A stretch of DNA of 64,000 nt from DASYQD01 sp963837455 (lineage in GTDB: Bacteria; Acidobacteriota; Thermoanaerobaculia; Multivoradales; JAIOJS01). Positions 1 through 10,763 of the stretch are shown here, one piece after another; the first letter of the stretch is position 1, and every line of letters starts with the position of its first letter. The translations under genes were made by a program, and so were the position numbers. The DNA lies in assembly GCA_963837455.1 (NCBI GenBank), contig CAWINM010000001.1, positions 992,001 to 1,056,000 on the forward strand, written 5' to 3'. Under the pieces are notes generated by a model. It saw only the letters and a list, made by a program, of their open reading frames with translations, did no database searches and was not told where the DNA came from.

Positions 1-1522
1 CAGCGGGAAGGTACGCGTGCAGCGCCTCCGCAGGCAGCCCCGGGTAGAGCACGCGCAGGCCCCGTGCTCCCCGCTCGCGCGCCGCAGTCGCGAGCGCGAC
101 GAAGCTCTGGCGATACTCGAGATCGCCGTGCGAAAAGGCGAAGCGCGCCGGATTGCGATCTCCCAGCCACCAGGTGTTGGTGGCCGCCAGCCAGAGGGGG
201 CTCAGGGCCAGCGACTCGATGGCCAGCGCCGCGACCAAACCGAGCCCGAGCCAGGGCCGGCGGGCAAGGGCCACGGCCAGCGGCAGCAGCAGCATGGGGG
301 CGATCGGCAGCAGGTGGCGCACCCCGCCGATGTCGTAGCTCGAGCCGATCGCGGCGCCGAGGTACACAACAACGGTGACGACGACGAGCACGGCGTCGGC
401 GCGCAGCCTGGGGATCCGCACCGCGCCCGCCCGCCAGCGGCTCGCAGCGAGGGCTGCGGCCGTGACGAGGATGGCCAGCGGCGTCTTGAGCGCAATCACG
501 GCGGGGAAGTACCAGCGGAAGCCGCCGCTGTCGACGCGACCGAACAGGTAGCACTGGTAGACGCCGATGGCGCTCTGCGCGCGCACGCCGAGCAGACCGG
601 TCAACCATTCCCCGGCCGCCGGCACCCTGGCAGCGAGCTCGACGAGCCACGGCTCGGCGCCGCGCAGCCGCTCGCCAACCATCAACGTGCCGCGGCCCTC
701 GCTGTAGGCCGCCGCTGTGGCCCGCAGGCTCCGAGCCGTCGCCGCTCGGTTGGCAGCGGCGTACACCGACCCCACGACGGCGAGGGCGACGAGGACGGCG
801 ATCGCCGGCTCGAGGACCAGGCGGAGCCAGCCCCGCTTCCGCGTCGCCACGGCGTAGGAGAAGGCGACCACTGCCGTCGGCAGCAGCAGCACGGCAGTGA
901 ACTTCGTGACCAGGCCAAGGCCCAGCGCGAGACCGCCGAGAGCGGCCCGCCGCGGCGACGGCGAGGTCGCGTAGCCGATCGCCGCCAGCAGCGTCAGCTG
1001 TGCCGCCAGGGCCACCGGCGCATCGGTGAGGACCATGGCGAGGAACGGCACGAACGGGAAGGCCAGGCCCAGCATCAGGGCCAGCAGCAGGCCTGCCCAG
1101 GCGCCACCGAAGTGACGACCGAGCGCGGCGCAGGCGACGAGCAGGGGCAGCCCGAAGACGATGAGCATCGCGCCGCGTCCTGCGATCGTGATGCGCTGGA
1201 GCCGATCGCGGTCGCGGTAAAGCGAGGCCATCGCGGGCAGCGCCTGCTCGACCCGCAGCGGCGGCAGAAGCGGCGCTTCGCGCAACGTGGGCAGGGCCCC
1301 CACCAGCTTGGCGAGCGGCGGGTGCTCCCAGTTGAGGAGATTGGCGCCGTAGCGCAGCGCTTGGTGGCCGGCGAGCAGGTGGTGGGCCTCGTCGCCAGTC
1401 AACGACTGCCCCTGGATGGCGAGGAACTGGAGGACGAGGACGAGCGCCAGCCCGATGCCAGCGGCGCCCGCCAGCAGGCGAGGGTCGCGAGCCGCCGCTC
1501 GCGGCGAGGCCACGCTGCGCAT
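1..1522 (-). CDS. GT39-like polytopic membrane glycosyltransferase (C-terminus beyond window)
   Basis: The protein probably transfers a sugar from a polyprenyl-phosphate donor in the inner membrane, as the ArnT/PMT (GT39) group does. The frame opens at an ATG at 1522 (MRSVASPRAA) and stays open to position 1, giving at least 507 residues. After a first hydrophobic segment (about residues 16-34) comes the family's periplasmic loop with an acidic TGDEAHH motif (about 42-48) and EHPPLAKL. Many further hydrophobic segments follow. It is the last gene seen in a minus-strand polysaccharide cluster, 97 bases downstream of a GT2 gene. The donor and acceptor cannot be told from sequence. A start a few codons upstream is possible. 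Confidence 0.8.
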   Translation of the reverse strand, partial: MRSVASPRAAARDPRLLAGAAGIGLALVLVLQFLAIQGQSLTGDEAHHLLAGHQALRYGANLLNWEHPPLAKLVGALPTLREAPLLPPLRVEQALPAMASLYRDRDRLQRITIAGRGAMLIVFGLPLLVACAALGRHFGGAWAGLLLALMLGLAFPFVPFLAMVLTDAPVALAAQLTLLAAIGYATSPSPRRAALGGLALGLGLVTKFTAVLLLPTAVVAFSYAVATRKRGWLRLVLEPAIAVLVALAVVGSVYAAANRAATARSLRATAAAYSEGRGTLMVGERLRGAEPWLVELAARVPAAGEWLTGLLGVRAQSAIGVYQCYLFGRVDSGGFRWYFPAVIALKTPLAILVTAAALAASRWRAGAVRIPRLRADAVLVVVTVVVYLGAAIGSSYDIGGVRHLLPIAPMLLLPLAVALARRPWLGLGLVAALAIESLALSPLWLAATNTWWLGDRNPARFAFSHGDLEYRQSFVALATAARERGARGLRVLYPGLPAEALHAYLPA

Positions 1523-1619
1523 GCGCCGGGCATTGTACGGGATCGCCGCGTTCGGCCTTCGTCGATCGACCGCCGCCGGCCGCTGAAGGATTCACGGTGG
1601 CCCGGCGGTGACAACGACG

Positions 1620-2663
1620 TCAGGTCGTTCCGCCGAGCAGCCAGACGAAGGGACCGACGAGGCTCGGGGTGTCCTCACGCCACCCGACCACCGTGAGCTC
1701 GCGGCGGCCACTGAGGCGGCAAAGGTCAGCCGCGGCGGCGTCCAGGGGCCTACCCGCCGGTGCCAGCGCGGCGGGAAACGCGCGCGGCGAGGGTGAGAGC
1801 AGCCATCGCCAGCCCTCGCCGGTCGGTGCCTCGCGAGCGGCACGGCGCACCGGTGGGGCACCGCCGGGAAGGGCGAGGACGAGCCGTCCGAGCGCGGGAA
1901 ACCAACGACTGTAGTAGCGCCGGCGGGAGCTCGCGAAGCGCTTGGCCCATTCCTCGGGGTGAGCGGAGTGGCCCCAGCGATGTACCGCGCGTGCGGCAGG
2001 CACGACGGCAAGCCGAGCGCCCTCGCCCACCGCGCGGCGAAGCCAGTCGGTCTCCTCGAAGTACAGGAAGTAGGCCTCGTCCCACGCCCCGACGCGGGCG
2101 GCGAGCGCCGCGGGGAGGGCGAGCAGAGCGCCCGAAAGGGTCGGCGTCGAGCGCGGCGCCTCCGCCTCCCACACGCGCCGCCACACCCGCAGCTGCCGCT
2201 GCAGGTAGCGGCACCAAGGCCCCCTGCCGGCCCCCGACCATCGCCGTGCCACTTCAGCCCCGGGCGTCTGTTGCTCGGCGGGAGGAAACAGGGCGCCGGC
2301 GAGCTCGAACTGCGGCCCCACCACCGCCCAGCTCTCGAGCGCAGCCAACAAAGGGGCCAGAGCGCCGGCTGCCAGCTCGACGTCGGGGTTGGCGATGATC
2401 AGGAGGCGGCCCCGCGCCGCCGCGATGCCGGCGTTGACGCCCGCCGCGTAGCCCCGGTTGGGTCGGACGAGCAGCTGGTCGGGAGCACATGTCGCGACCC
2501 GCGCCTGCTCGGTGGGATCCTCGGAGTGCTCGACAACGATCACCTCGCCAACCAACGCCAGCGTGGCCAGCTCGCGGCGAACGGCCGCCACCGACGCCGG
2601 CAGCATCGCCGCCGAGTAGTGGGCGACGAGAATGTAGGAGAGGTCCACTCCGCCTTGCGTCAC
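1620..2663 (-). CDS. Family 2 glycosyltransferase (rhamnosyltransferase-like)
   Basis: A cytoplasmic GT-A-fold transferase of about 347 residues. The N-terminal Rossmann strand (SYILVAHYS) is followed by a nucleotide-binding region with NRGYAAGVNAGI, the acidic NPDVEL motif (DXD-equivalent, about residue 93), and an acceptor-side FEETDW motif (about 207-212). This pattern matches the WbbL/rhamnosyltransferase-like branch of GT2. The start is a GTG at 2663 overlapping the stop of the upstream SGNH gene as GTGA, so the two are translationally coupled. It sits in a surface-polysaccharide operon. The sugar specificity is unknown. Confidence 0.85.
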   Translation of the reverse strand: MTQGGVDLSYILVAHYSAAMLPASVAAVRRELATLALVGEVIVVEHSEDPTEQARVATCAPDQLLVRPNRGYAAGVNAGIAAARGRLLIIANPDVELAAGALAPLLAALESWAVVGPQFELAGALFPPAEQQTPGAEVARRWSGAGRGPWCRYLQRQLRVWRRVWEAEAPRSTPTLSGALLALPAALAARVGAWDEAYFLYFEETDWLRRAVGEGARLAVVPAARAVHRWGHSAHPEEWAKRFASSRRRYYSRWFPALGRLVLALPGGAPPVRRAAREAPTGEGWRWLLSPSPRAFPAALAPAGRPLDAAAADLCRLSGRRELTVVGWREDTPSLVGPFVWLLGGTT

Positions 2664-3802
2664 GGGCGCGCCAGCAGGCCTCCCTCACCCGCCAACGCGG
2701 AGGCCACCAGCCCTGCCATCCTCGCGCTGCCGCGCGGCGAGAAGTGGAGAGGGTCGCCGAAGTCCTCGTCTTGCCAGGGGGCGTCCCCGGCGTCGAGCGT
2801 TCGCACCGAGCCTGTCGGCTGGTGCAGCCTCCGCAGCACCTCGTTGAGCCGAGCCAGATCGCCCGGCGCCGCTGCGGCCACCAGGTCGGGATACCACTGC
2901 TCGAGATAGCGTCGGTCGGCGGTCGCCTGCAGCCGCCTCGGATGAATGGTCTGCGTCACCAGCAGCACCTTGGCACCGGCAGACGTCGCGACCGCGATGA
3001 ACGAGCGGACGTTGCGCTCGAACGCGGCGACGGCGCCGGGGGCGATGCGTCTTCGCCGCAAGCTGGCGCCGCGCGGCGGAGCAAGACGCTGCCAGGGGTC
3101 GCGTGGACCGCGCATCCCGTCTCGCAGCAGCTCGGCGGCGAGACTGCGGTCGATCCAGCGCAACGGTGGCAGCTCGAACCCGAGGGCGCGCCGGCTGATC
3201 TCGGCATGCCCCCGCTCGTACTGCGCGTCGAACGGCTGATGCGTGGCCGGTTGCAGGTCGTTGACGCCCTGGAAGAGCACGACGACGTCGGGCTGCAGGT
3301 CGAGGTCGCGGATCTCGAGCGAGATCACGTTCTCGAGCGACGTCCACCCGGGGAACCCGGCGTTCCACACCTCGGCTGGCAGGCCTCGCCCACGCAGGTC
3401 CACCTCGAGGCGCGCCGGCCAGGTCGCGGCGTCGCTCGGGGCGAGCAGGTCGAACGTGGTGGAGCCGCCGGCGCAGACGATGCGGATCTTGCCGGCCCGA
3501 TTCGCCAGGGGCCGCTCGGGAGAGCGATAGCCCAGCGAGTTGAAGCTCGCCTGCTTGCCGAAGGCGTGCACGCTGGCACCGCCGACCGGCGCGGTGTTGA
3601 GGTAGGGATGGAGCCGGTAGAGCTCGAGCGCTTCATCGAGCTCCGCACGGAAGCGTGCCTCGGCCGTCTGCGGCCAGCTGCCCCCGCGTAGCCTTCCGGC
3701 GACGCGGATCCCGCCTTCGAGCACGAGGGGCACCAGCGCCGCGGCGAGGGCTGCGAGAGCTGCCACCAGGAACCGCGGTGAACGTCGGTGCGAGGAGGTC
3801 AC
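2660..3802 (-). CDS. SGNH/GDSL-family hydrolase, membrane anchored
   Basis: Predicted extracytoplasmic esterase or acyl-hydrolase of about 380 residues, probably acting on polysaccharide O-acyl groups. A hydrophobic anchor (FLVAALAALAAALVPLVLEG) lies near the N-terminus. Block I is CAGGSTTFD with the nucleophilic Ser, block III is FQGVND with the Asn, and block V is DPLHFSPRG with the Asp-x-x-His. The open frame runs 39 codons further upstream, but the GTG at 3802 overlaps the stop of the GT4 gene as GTGA, the arrangement used throughout this cluster, so I chose it. The protein ends in a GTGA overlap with the GT2 gene. Confidence 0.8.
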   Translation of the reverse strand: MTSSHRRSPRFLVAALAALAAALVPLVLEGGIRVAGRLRGGSWPQTAEARFRAELDEALELYRLHPYLNTAPVGGASVHAFGKQASFNSLGYRSPERPLANRAGKIRIVCAGGSTTFDLLAPSDAATWPARLEVDLRGRGLPAEVWNAGFPGWTSLENVISLEIRDLDLQPDVVVLFQGVNDLQPATHQPFDAQYERGHAEISRRALGFELPPLRWIDRSLAAELLRDGMRGPRDPWQRLAPPRGASLRRRRIAPGAVAAFERNVRSFIAVATSAGAKVLLVTQTIHPRRLQATADRRYLEQWYPDLVAAAAPGDLARLNEVLRRLHQPTGSVRTLDAGDAPWQDEDFGDPLHFSPRGSARMAGLVASALAGEGGLLARP

Positions 3803-4842
3803 CCGGCCGCCCAGCGCCGTTCGGCTGCCCAGTACAGCGCCGTTTCGGCGACCTCCGCCACGCGGACCTCGCGATGGGCGGCAGCGACTGCGAGCCCGCG
3901 TCGCCGCATGCCGCACCACCAGGCGCGGTCGCCGAGGCAGGCGGCGGCGGCGCTGGCGAAGGCCGCCGCGTCATCGCAGGGGACCAGGTGCGCGGCCGCA
4001 GCGGCGAAGCCACGGTAGCAGGAGACGTCGGAGGCGATGACGGGCACGCCGCAGGCCATCGCCTCGAGTGCAGGCAGGCCAAACCCCTCCTGCTCCCAAG
4101 ACGGGCAGAGCATGAGGTCGCAGCTGGCGAGCACGCGCGCCACCTCTGGCGGTCGCAGGTGGTAGTGGTACTCGTCGGCGGCCAGCAGCGAGCGCTCCTC
4201 CTCATTCTGCGGCCACTGCGAGACGCGCACGAGCTGGCAGTCGACGGCCGCGGCGCGCAACATCCCAACCGCCGCCAACGCGGTGCGCACCCCCTTCCAG
4301 TCGATCTCGAAAGGCGAGAAGACGGCGATCCGTGCGGGGCGCCGCCGCGGCGGCCCCAGGCGCCGGCGCGGCCGCCAGAAGGGCTCGAGCGGCTGCGGGA
4401 CGACCCGTGCCGGTCTGCCGAAGTCGCGTTCGAGGTCAGCCGCCAGATGCGCCGCCACCGCCATCGCCGGCAGTGGCCGCGCGTAGGCACGACGAATCGC
4501 CTCGTGCTCGCCTTGATTGTGGGTGTAGGTGTGCTCGAGCCCCTGGCAGTAGTGCAGCGCCTGCCCACGCCGTGCCTCGGCGTGGTGCCAGGCCGGCTCG
4601 ATCGTCGTCCAGAAGGTGGCGACGGTGAGGTCGGCAGCCGGCAGGTCGGCCCGCTCCAGGTCGTCGACTCGCAGGTAGCGTGCATCCACCGGGTACCAAC
4701 CCGGCGCCGGCGCCGTCGATACCACGGTGACGGCATGCCCGCGCCTGGCCATCAGGTTGGCCTGGTGCAGCGCGACCTTGGTCCCCCCGAACAGTGCGGT
4801 GTCGGCGAGCAGGTAGTGAACGACGAGCTTCGGGCGACGCAA
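3799..4842 (-). CDS. Family 4 glycosyltransferase
   Basis: A GT-B-fold retaining glycosyltransferase. The N-terminal domain begins KLVVHYLLADTALFGGTK. The C-terminal nucleotide-sugar site has the EX7E-type motif EQEGFGLPALEAMACG followed by VPVIASD. The frame is open upstream to 5064, but that part overlaps the radical SAM gene ending at 4884 and looks non-coding. The first usable codon after that stop is a TTG at 4842 with a poor ribosome binding site, so the exact start is uncertain by some tens of bases. It is followed by the SGNH gene with a GTGA overlap. A role in building a cell-surface glycan is inferred from the neighbours. Confidence 0.75.
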   Translation of the reverse strand: MRRPKLVVHYLLADTALFGGTKVALHQANLMARRGHAVTVVSTAPAPGWYPVDARYLRVDDLERADLPAADLTVATFWTTIEPAWHHAEARRGQALHYCQGLEHTYTHNQGEHEAIRRAYARPLPAMAVAAHLAADLERDFGRPARVVPQPLEPFWRPRRRLGPPRRRPARIAVFSPFEIDWKGVRTALAAVGMLRAAAVDCQLVRVSQWPQNEEERSLLAADEYHYHLRPPEVARVLASCDLMLCPSWEQEGFGLPALEAMACGVPVIASDVSCYRGFAAAAAHLVPCDDAAAFASAAAACLGDRAWWCGMRRRGLAVAAAHREVRVAEVAETALYWAAERRWAAG

Positions 4843-4883
4843 GGCTGGTCTCGACGGCGGCGCGAAACGCGCGGCCGAGGCCG

Positions 4884-5980
4884 CTACTCCGTTATCGCGA
4901 ACTTGCAGGAACGGCAGATGTAGCTCGCCGGCGCGTCCTCGATGCCGTACACCCAGCGCCGGGCGCGCACGAGGGCGGGTCCCCGCAGCACCTCGGCAAC
5001 GCTCGATCGGGTGAGATCGCCCACCACTTCCGTCTCCCGGTAGTCCTGGCAGCAGAGGATGCACTGGCCGCGGGGATTGACGTGCAGGTGCTGGAGAGGA
5101 CGCGAGCCCACCAGATTGCAGCCACGGAGGCGCTTGGGGTGCTTCGCGGAGTGCCCGATCTGCAGGTACCCAGCCCGGTCGTTGACCTCGAAGTACTTCA
5201 CGGTGAAGCGACTGCCCGCGAAGCGCTCGCTGATGTCGCGAAAGTCACTCTGGTGACGCTCGTCACCGGTGCCGAGCACGACCATGTCCATCTGGTCGGC
5301 CAGCGGCAGGTCCTTGCAGTAGTCGAGGTTGCGCAGGACGACGGCAAGGTGGTTGCCGCCCCGATCGTGCTGGTACTTGTCGCGGTCGAGAGTCGAGAGA
5401 TTGATGGAGAGGAACCGCAGGCCGCCGACCTCGACGAGCGCGTCCGCCCGCGCCGGCGTCAGACCGGTGCCGTTGGTGAGCACCGCTGGCGGTAGCCCGG
5501 CGCTGCGGATGGTACGCACCTGGTCGACGAAGCGCCGATCGAGCGTCGGCTCGTTGTAGCTGATCATGAACACCGCCTCGATCGTCTGGCGGTAGGCGGC
5601 GAGCTCACCGACGATGCGCTCGTAGAGCTCGGTGGGCATGAAGTAGCTCTCGCGGGGCGCCACCGAGACCGGGCAGAAGTAGCACGACTGGTTGCATAGC
5701 GTGTGCGCCTCGAGCGACACGTACTTGAGGAGAAATCGCACCGCGGGGTCTTCGTCCTCCGGCAGCAACCAGCCGCCAGCCGCCAGACCCGCGAGCGCGC
5801 TGTCAGCGAAATCGGTGCGCTCGCCATCGAGGAGGCTGCGCAGCGCTCCGTAGCCGGCGTCGCCGATCAGGATGGTGCGATCGGTGAGCGGATTGTAGAT
5901 GCGATCCGCGCCGACGTGGAGAAACGGGTTGAGCTGCAGCTCGGCGCCCACCCTCACCCTCGGCATCGTCGCCAGCTCGT

Positions 5981-5984
<4 letters not shown>
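4884..5984 (-). CDS. Radical SAM / SPASM protein
   Basis: A 366-residue radical S-adenosylmethionine enzyme. The [4Fe-4S] motif CNQSCYFC (CxxxCxxC) lies at about residues 106-113. The C-terminal SPASM-like region has GCNLVGSR, the pair ILCCQDY, and a terminal CRSCKF, suggesting an auxiliary cluster. The ATG at 5984 overlaps the stop of the upstream ABC ATPase as ATGA. SPASM proteins modify peptides or act as dehydrogenases on sugars and other small molecules. Within a polysaccharide cluster a sugar or lipid-linked substrate is a reasonable guess, but nothing in the sequence fixes it. No precursor peptide was seen beside it. Confidence 0.85.
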
Positions 5985-7267
<1,283 letters not shown>

Positions 7268-7358
7268 TTTACGTGTCCCACGGCGGCGGCGCCCATGGCG
7301 GTCGTGTCGGGAGGAATCGGGCGGTCCGGCGACGGCTCGCGTCAGGGGCGCCCGTGCC

Positions 7359-8711
7359 TCAACGGGGGGCGGTGAAGGCCACCGCCGGACCAGGCACCGA
7401 GTGGCTCGCTGCGCAGGCGCTGTCGAGCTGGATGGCGCCGTAGCCGATGCTGAACCGGCCCGAGGCATCCATCACGGTGACCACCCAGGCCTGTGCCGCC
7501 GCCGGATCCTCGGGTGGGTTGCCGCTGGCCGCCGCAACCGTGGTGTTGAGGTCGAGGACCATCCAGCCGAAGGCGAAGGGAACAGGCAGGTCGACACCCC
7601 CAACCACCGTTCGCTGCGCCTCGGCCGGGAAGGGGAGGATCCCCTCGTTCGGAGGCTGCGGCGAGAACGGGAAGGTCTCCGGCAGCAGGGGCGTCTCCTG
7701 CTCGTCGAAGATCGCCACTCCCTCCTGACCCAGGGGATACCAAGCGGGTCGGACCCCAGGCAGTACGGGACACGCAAACGGGGTCTGGTTGACCTTGGAG
7801 TCGCGCCACACCAGGTAGCTCGTGCCGCCGTCAAAACCGCCGCCGTTGGCAAAGCGGGTGGCGAAGGAGCTCGCCAGGGGCTCGCGGTTGTCCGTAGCGT
7901 TCCAGCCCACGTAGCGTCCGTAGAAGGTGTACTGGCCGGGGACGACGGTGTCTGGGCTGCCAGGCGCCGGGTAGGTATTGGAGGCGCCGCTGCCGACCCC
8001 GGGGCTTGCCTCCACGTGCACCAGTGTGTCGCCCTGGGCGAGGTTCTGGCGCGAGTCATCGATGAGGTAATCGCCCCAGATCACGTTCTGGTTGGTGGCG
8101 ACGCCGGTACCCGCGGGACCGAAATAGCCTGAATCGCCGGGGAACAGCAGGTTGCAGGCATCGACGGTGTCGACCGTCACGTAGCCGCGGGCGATGCTGT
8201 CACCCAGGGAACGCCCGGCGCAAAGGCCGGCGAGCACGTCCGACGACAGCCCGGTGAGCGAGCGCCGCAGGTGGGTCACGAAGCTCGGTGGGAGGTTGGG
8301 CGGCGGCAGCAATCCGCTGCAACTCGCGAAGTTGATGTCCTGCGAGAAGGCGCCCTGCGGACTGATGGTGTCGCTGGGGTCCTGGCCGGCGCTCGCCGAC
8401 CGCGGCAACACCCCGTTGACGATGACGTCGCGCAGGTTGATCGTCTGCACGTCGTAGCCGGTGAGGTAGAGGTTGAAGTCGAGCACCGGCACCGAGAGAT
8501 CCGACCACACCACGACATGCGTCAGAACCGCCGTCGCCGACGCGTTGTTGATGGAGAAGAGGGTCTGGATGCCGTTGACGTCCTCGAGGTCGACCTCGAA
8601 GTAGGGGAGCAGCAGGGTCGCCGCGGGAACGTCGTCGACGGCGCAGATCGCTGCCGCAGCGGGGACGCTCAGCGCCAGCAGTGCCGCGGCGGCGAGGACG
8701 ATCCTCCTCAT
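7359..8711 (-). CDS. Secreted protein of unknown function, paralog A of three
   Basis: A 450-residue protein with a Sec signal peptide (MRRIVLAAAALLALSVPAAAA) and a strong GGAGGGGGG ribosome site before the ATG at 8711. The mature protein begins ICAVDDVPAATLLLPYFEV and holds blocks shared with paralogs B (10822-12123) and C (17409-18701): FSINNASATAVL, VVVWSDLSVPVLDFN, YLTGYDVQTI, AFSQDINFASC, NREPLA and AEAQRTV. Paired cysteines are conserved across the family. It is the most diverged copy and carries a longer C-terminal tail (SVPGPAVAFTAPR). I do not recognise a characterised function. Signal peptide, cysteines and beta-rich composition suggest an exported structural or surface protein. Confidence 0.75.
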   Translation of the reverse strand: MRRIVLAAAALLALSVPAAAAICAVDDVPAATLLLPYFEVDLEDVNGIQTLFSINNASATAVLTHVVVWSDLSVPVLDFNLYLTGYDVQTINLRDVIVNGVLPRSASAGQDPSDTISPQGAFSQDINFASCSGLLPPPNLPPSFVTHLRRSLTGLSSDVLAGLCAGRSLGDSIARGYVTVDTVDACNLLFPGDSGYFGPAGTGVATNQNVIWGDYLIDDSRQNLAQGDTLVHVEASPGVGSGASNTYPAPGSPDTVVPGQYTFYGRYVGWNATDNREPLASSFATRFANGGGFDGGTSYLVWRDSKVNQTPFACPVLPGVRPAWYPLGQEGVAIFDEQETPLLPETFPFSPQPPNEGILPFPAEAQRTVVGGVDLPVPFAFGWMVLDLNTTVAAASGNPPEDPAAAQAWVVTVMDASGRFSIGYGAIQLDSACAASHSVPGPAVAFTAPR

Positions 8712-8857
8712 CGCTCCCCCCTCCCTGGGCGCCACCGGAGCGACGGCGGCTGCGACGTGGCGCCTCGAAGTCCGTTCATGCCTGCCGAGAAACTCCGGGG
8801 ATCTTAGCGCGAATCGAGTAGGAGGGACCCGTGGATGATTCCACGGGCCCCGTCCTC

Positions 8858-10270
8858 TCACACCACCGTACGTACGGTTCCGTATACGGCGGTTCGAGGC
8901 GGGCGCTGCAGCCGCCGATGGGTTTGGAGAAGGCTCGGGAGTCCGAGCTGGGTGAGGAAGCGAGTCGGCACGGCTGCGTGCATGTGGGATGCCCCTGCAT
9001 TCCACCACGGTCCGCGACCGTTGTAGGCCGAGATGTGGGCGCGCTCGCTGCCGAGTCCGCGCCGAGCCAGCTGCTTGGCCCTGGTCAGTGGCCGCTTCCA
9101 CTGCCGCCACAGGATGCAGCGCAGCTTCCGACGTAGCCACTGGTCCAGATCCTCGAAACTGGCCATCACCTCCGCCAGACGAAAGTACTCGAGCCAGCCG
9201 GTGAGCACCGGCCCGAGTTGTTGGATGACCTTGCCGAGACTACGCCCGCGTCCGCTGCGAAACAGCCGCCGCAGTTTCTCTTTGAGGCGGCGCACCGCCT
9301 CGGGAGACACTCGCAGCTTCGTTTCGCGGTGGACGGTGACGCTGTAGCCCAGAAACTTCCGCCGCCAAGGGCGATCCACCGCGCTCTTGGCCCGGTTCAC
9401 CTCCAGCCGCAGACGCTTCACCAGGAAACGCTCGAGCGAGTCGAGCACCCGCTCTCCCGCACGCCGGGACCGCACGTAGACGTTGCAGTCGTCGGCGTAG
9501 CGGACGAAACGGTGACCTCGACGCTGCAGCTCGCGGTCCAGCTCATCGAGCAGGACATTGGACAGCAGCGGCGACAGCGGCCCGCCTTGCGGCGTGCCCT
9601 CGATCCGCGGCGACACCAGGCCACCTTCCAGCAGCCCGGTCTGCAGGTAGAGACGGATCAGACGCAGGATGCGGTTGTCCTCGATCCGGCGCGCCAGACG
9701 CGCCATCAGCACGTCGCGGTTGACCCGGTCGAAGAAGTCCTTCAGGTCCACGTCCACCACCCAGCGATACCCTGCCGCGATCTCGGCTCGCGCCTGTCTC
9801 ACGGCCTGGTGGGCGCTCCTCTCCGGGCGGAAGCCGAAGCTCCGTTCCGAAAAGGTCGTGTCGAAGTGGGGCTGCAAGACCTGTAGGAGGGCCTGCTGGA
9901 TCAGACGGTCCAGGACCGTTGGGATCCCCAGACGCCGCACCCCGCCGCTCGGCTTCGGTATCTCCACCGAGCGCACCGGCGCGGGACGATATCGCCCCGC
10001 CATCAGCTCCTCACGGATGGCTTCCCAGCGGCGCACCAGGTGCGTCCCGAGCTCCTCGACGCTCATGCCGTCGACGCCCAGAGCGCCCCCGTTGCTCTTG
10101 ACCCGCTGGTAGGCCCACAGCAGGTTCTCCCGGCGCAGCACCTCCTCCATCACCATCGGCGGCCGCTCGGTGGAGATCTCGTTCCATGCCGGGACCGTTT
10201 GCGGCGCAGGCATGGCTCTGGATCGGTTCCGCCGACCCTCCTCCACGTCCTGCTGTGGCTTCTCGTCCAC
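8858..10270 (-). CDS. ltrA: Group II intron reverse transcriptase/maturase
   Basis: A 470-residue intron-encoded protein that would assist splicing and perform target-primed reverse transcription. Palm motifs are visible: IPKPSGGVRRLGIPTVLDR, the DLKDFFDRVN region, GTPQGGPLSPLLSN and the catalytic RYADD (about residues 260-264). The maturase X/GIIM domain follows with GWLEYFRLAE and a basic RRKLRCILWRQWK block. The tail has no HNH endonuclease, as expected for class C. The first start is a GTG at 10270, with ATGs at about 10213 and 10153 as alternatives. The last codons (AVYGTVRTVV) are encoded by the domain V sequence itself. Confidence 0.92.
   Translation of the reverse strand: MDEKPQQDVEEGRRNRSRAMPAPQTVPAWNEISTERPPMVMEEVLRRENLLWAYQRVKSNGGALGVDGMSVEELGTHLVRRWEAIREELMAGRYRPAPVRSVEIPKPSGGVRRLGIPTVLDRLIQQALLQVLQPHFDTTFSERSFGFRPERSAHQAVRQARAEIAAGYRWVVDVDLKDFFDRVNRDVLMARLARRIEDNRILRLIRLYLQTGLLEGGLVSPRIEGTPQGGPLSPLLSNVLLDELDRELQRRGHRFVRYADDCNVYVRSRRAGERVLDSLERFLVKRLRLEVNRAKSAVDRPWRRKFLGYSVTVHRETKLRVSPEAVRRLKEKLRRLFRSGRGRSLGKVIQQLGPVLTGWLEYFRLAEVMASFEDLDQWLRRKLRCILWRQWKRPLTRAKQLARRGLGSERAHISAYNGRGPWWNAGASHMHAAVPTRFLTQLGLPSLLQTHRRLQRPPRTAVYGTVRTVV
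8862..8893 (-). ncRNA. Group IIC intron domain V
   Basis: The catalytic hairpin of the intron. Read on the minus strand, a 9-base arm (8893-8885) pairs with 8870-8862, allowing one G-U pair. A 2-base CG bulge sits at 8872-8871. A 4-bp upper stem is closed by a GAAC tetraloop. The triad position reads CGC rather than AGC, the class C signature. Confidence 0.8.
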
Positions 10271-10763
10271 GAATTCAGCCGCTCCCTCGGTCCGCGAAGG
10301 GTCCGCTCCACTTCAGCCTGTCTCGTTCGGCCCTTCACCGGCGCGCGCCGCCGGCTACTACGGCCTCGGCTGACTGCTGGCGACCCCTCGGCCCGACTCG
10401 CGCCGGTGCCTAGCCCCGCGGCAGATCGCCAGCTCTCCCAGGGTAAGACGCGTGACCTTCACCCCATTTGCCCGTCGCGTCTACGTCGGCTCGGTCCGGA
10501 TGACTTCGGGCTTCGAGTCTTTCTGCCCTCTCGCCCACCTACTGCGACGCCTCTACGCGCTTCGTGTTCCTCGGGCCGGGGCTTTGCCTGCAGCTTCCTT
10601 CAGATCCCGCCTCGCGGCGAGCACCCTTGCTGTTCGGCTAGCGGTTCCCGTCATCAAGGCCCGCAGGGGACTTCCACCCCCAGGTCACTTCCCGATTCGG
10701 TTTCCCTCCTCGGTTGACAGCTCCAGGCTCCAGGCCTGGCGCTGCGCGCCATGCCTGGCGCAC
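10271..10763 (-). ncRNA. Group IIC intron 5' ribozyme region (domains I-III), no protein gene
   Basis: About 490 bases between the intron 5' end and the maturase start. It begins GTGCGCCAGGCATGGCG, a typical group II 5' end, and is rich in short inverted repeats. I did not fold it. The short open frames here are incidental. Confidence 0.65.

Larger units (their letters stand above)
8813..10763 (-). mobile_element. Group IIC intron, complete
   Basis: A retroelement of about 1,950 bases transcribed on the minus strand. The 5' end is GTGCG at 10763-10759, the group II consensus GUGYG. It follows directly the T-tract of the terminator hairpin at 10773-10796, which is the insertion preference known for class C introns. 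About 490 bases of ribozyme domains I-III precede the reverse transcriptase gene. Domain V is at 8893-8862 and a domain VI-like hairpin at about 8850-8824. The likely 3' end is CGAT at about 8813, fitting the usual AY ending. The CGC catalytic triad in domain V, in place of AGC, supports class C. All parts look intact. Confidence 0.85.

Noticed and set aside
17..1696. Plus-strand open frame at the left edge
   Set aside because: The minus strand encodes a recognisable GT39-like membrane protein over the same bases. The plus translation is Gln/Arg-rich filler.
8858..10270. Retron or diversity-generating retroelement
   Set aside because: The reverse transcriptase carries a maturase domain and is enclosed by GTGCG and a group II domain V. 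No template/variable repeat or msr-msd RNA was seen.
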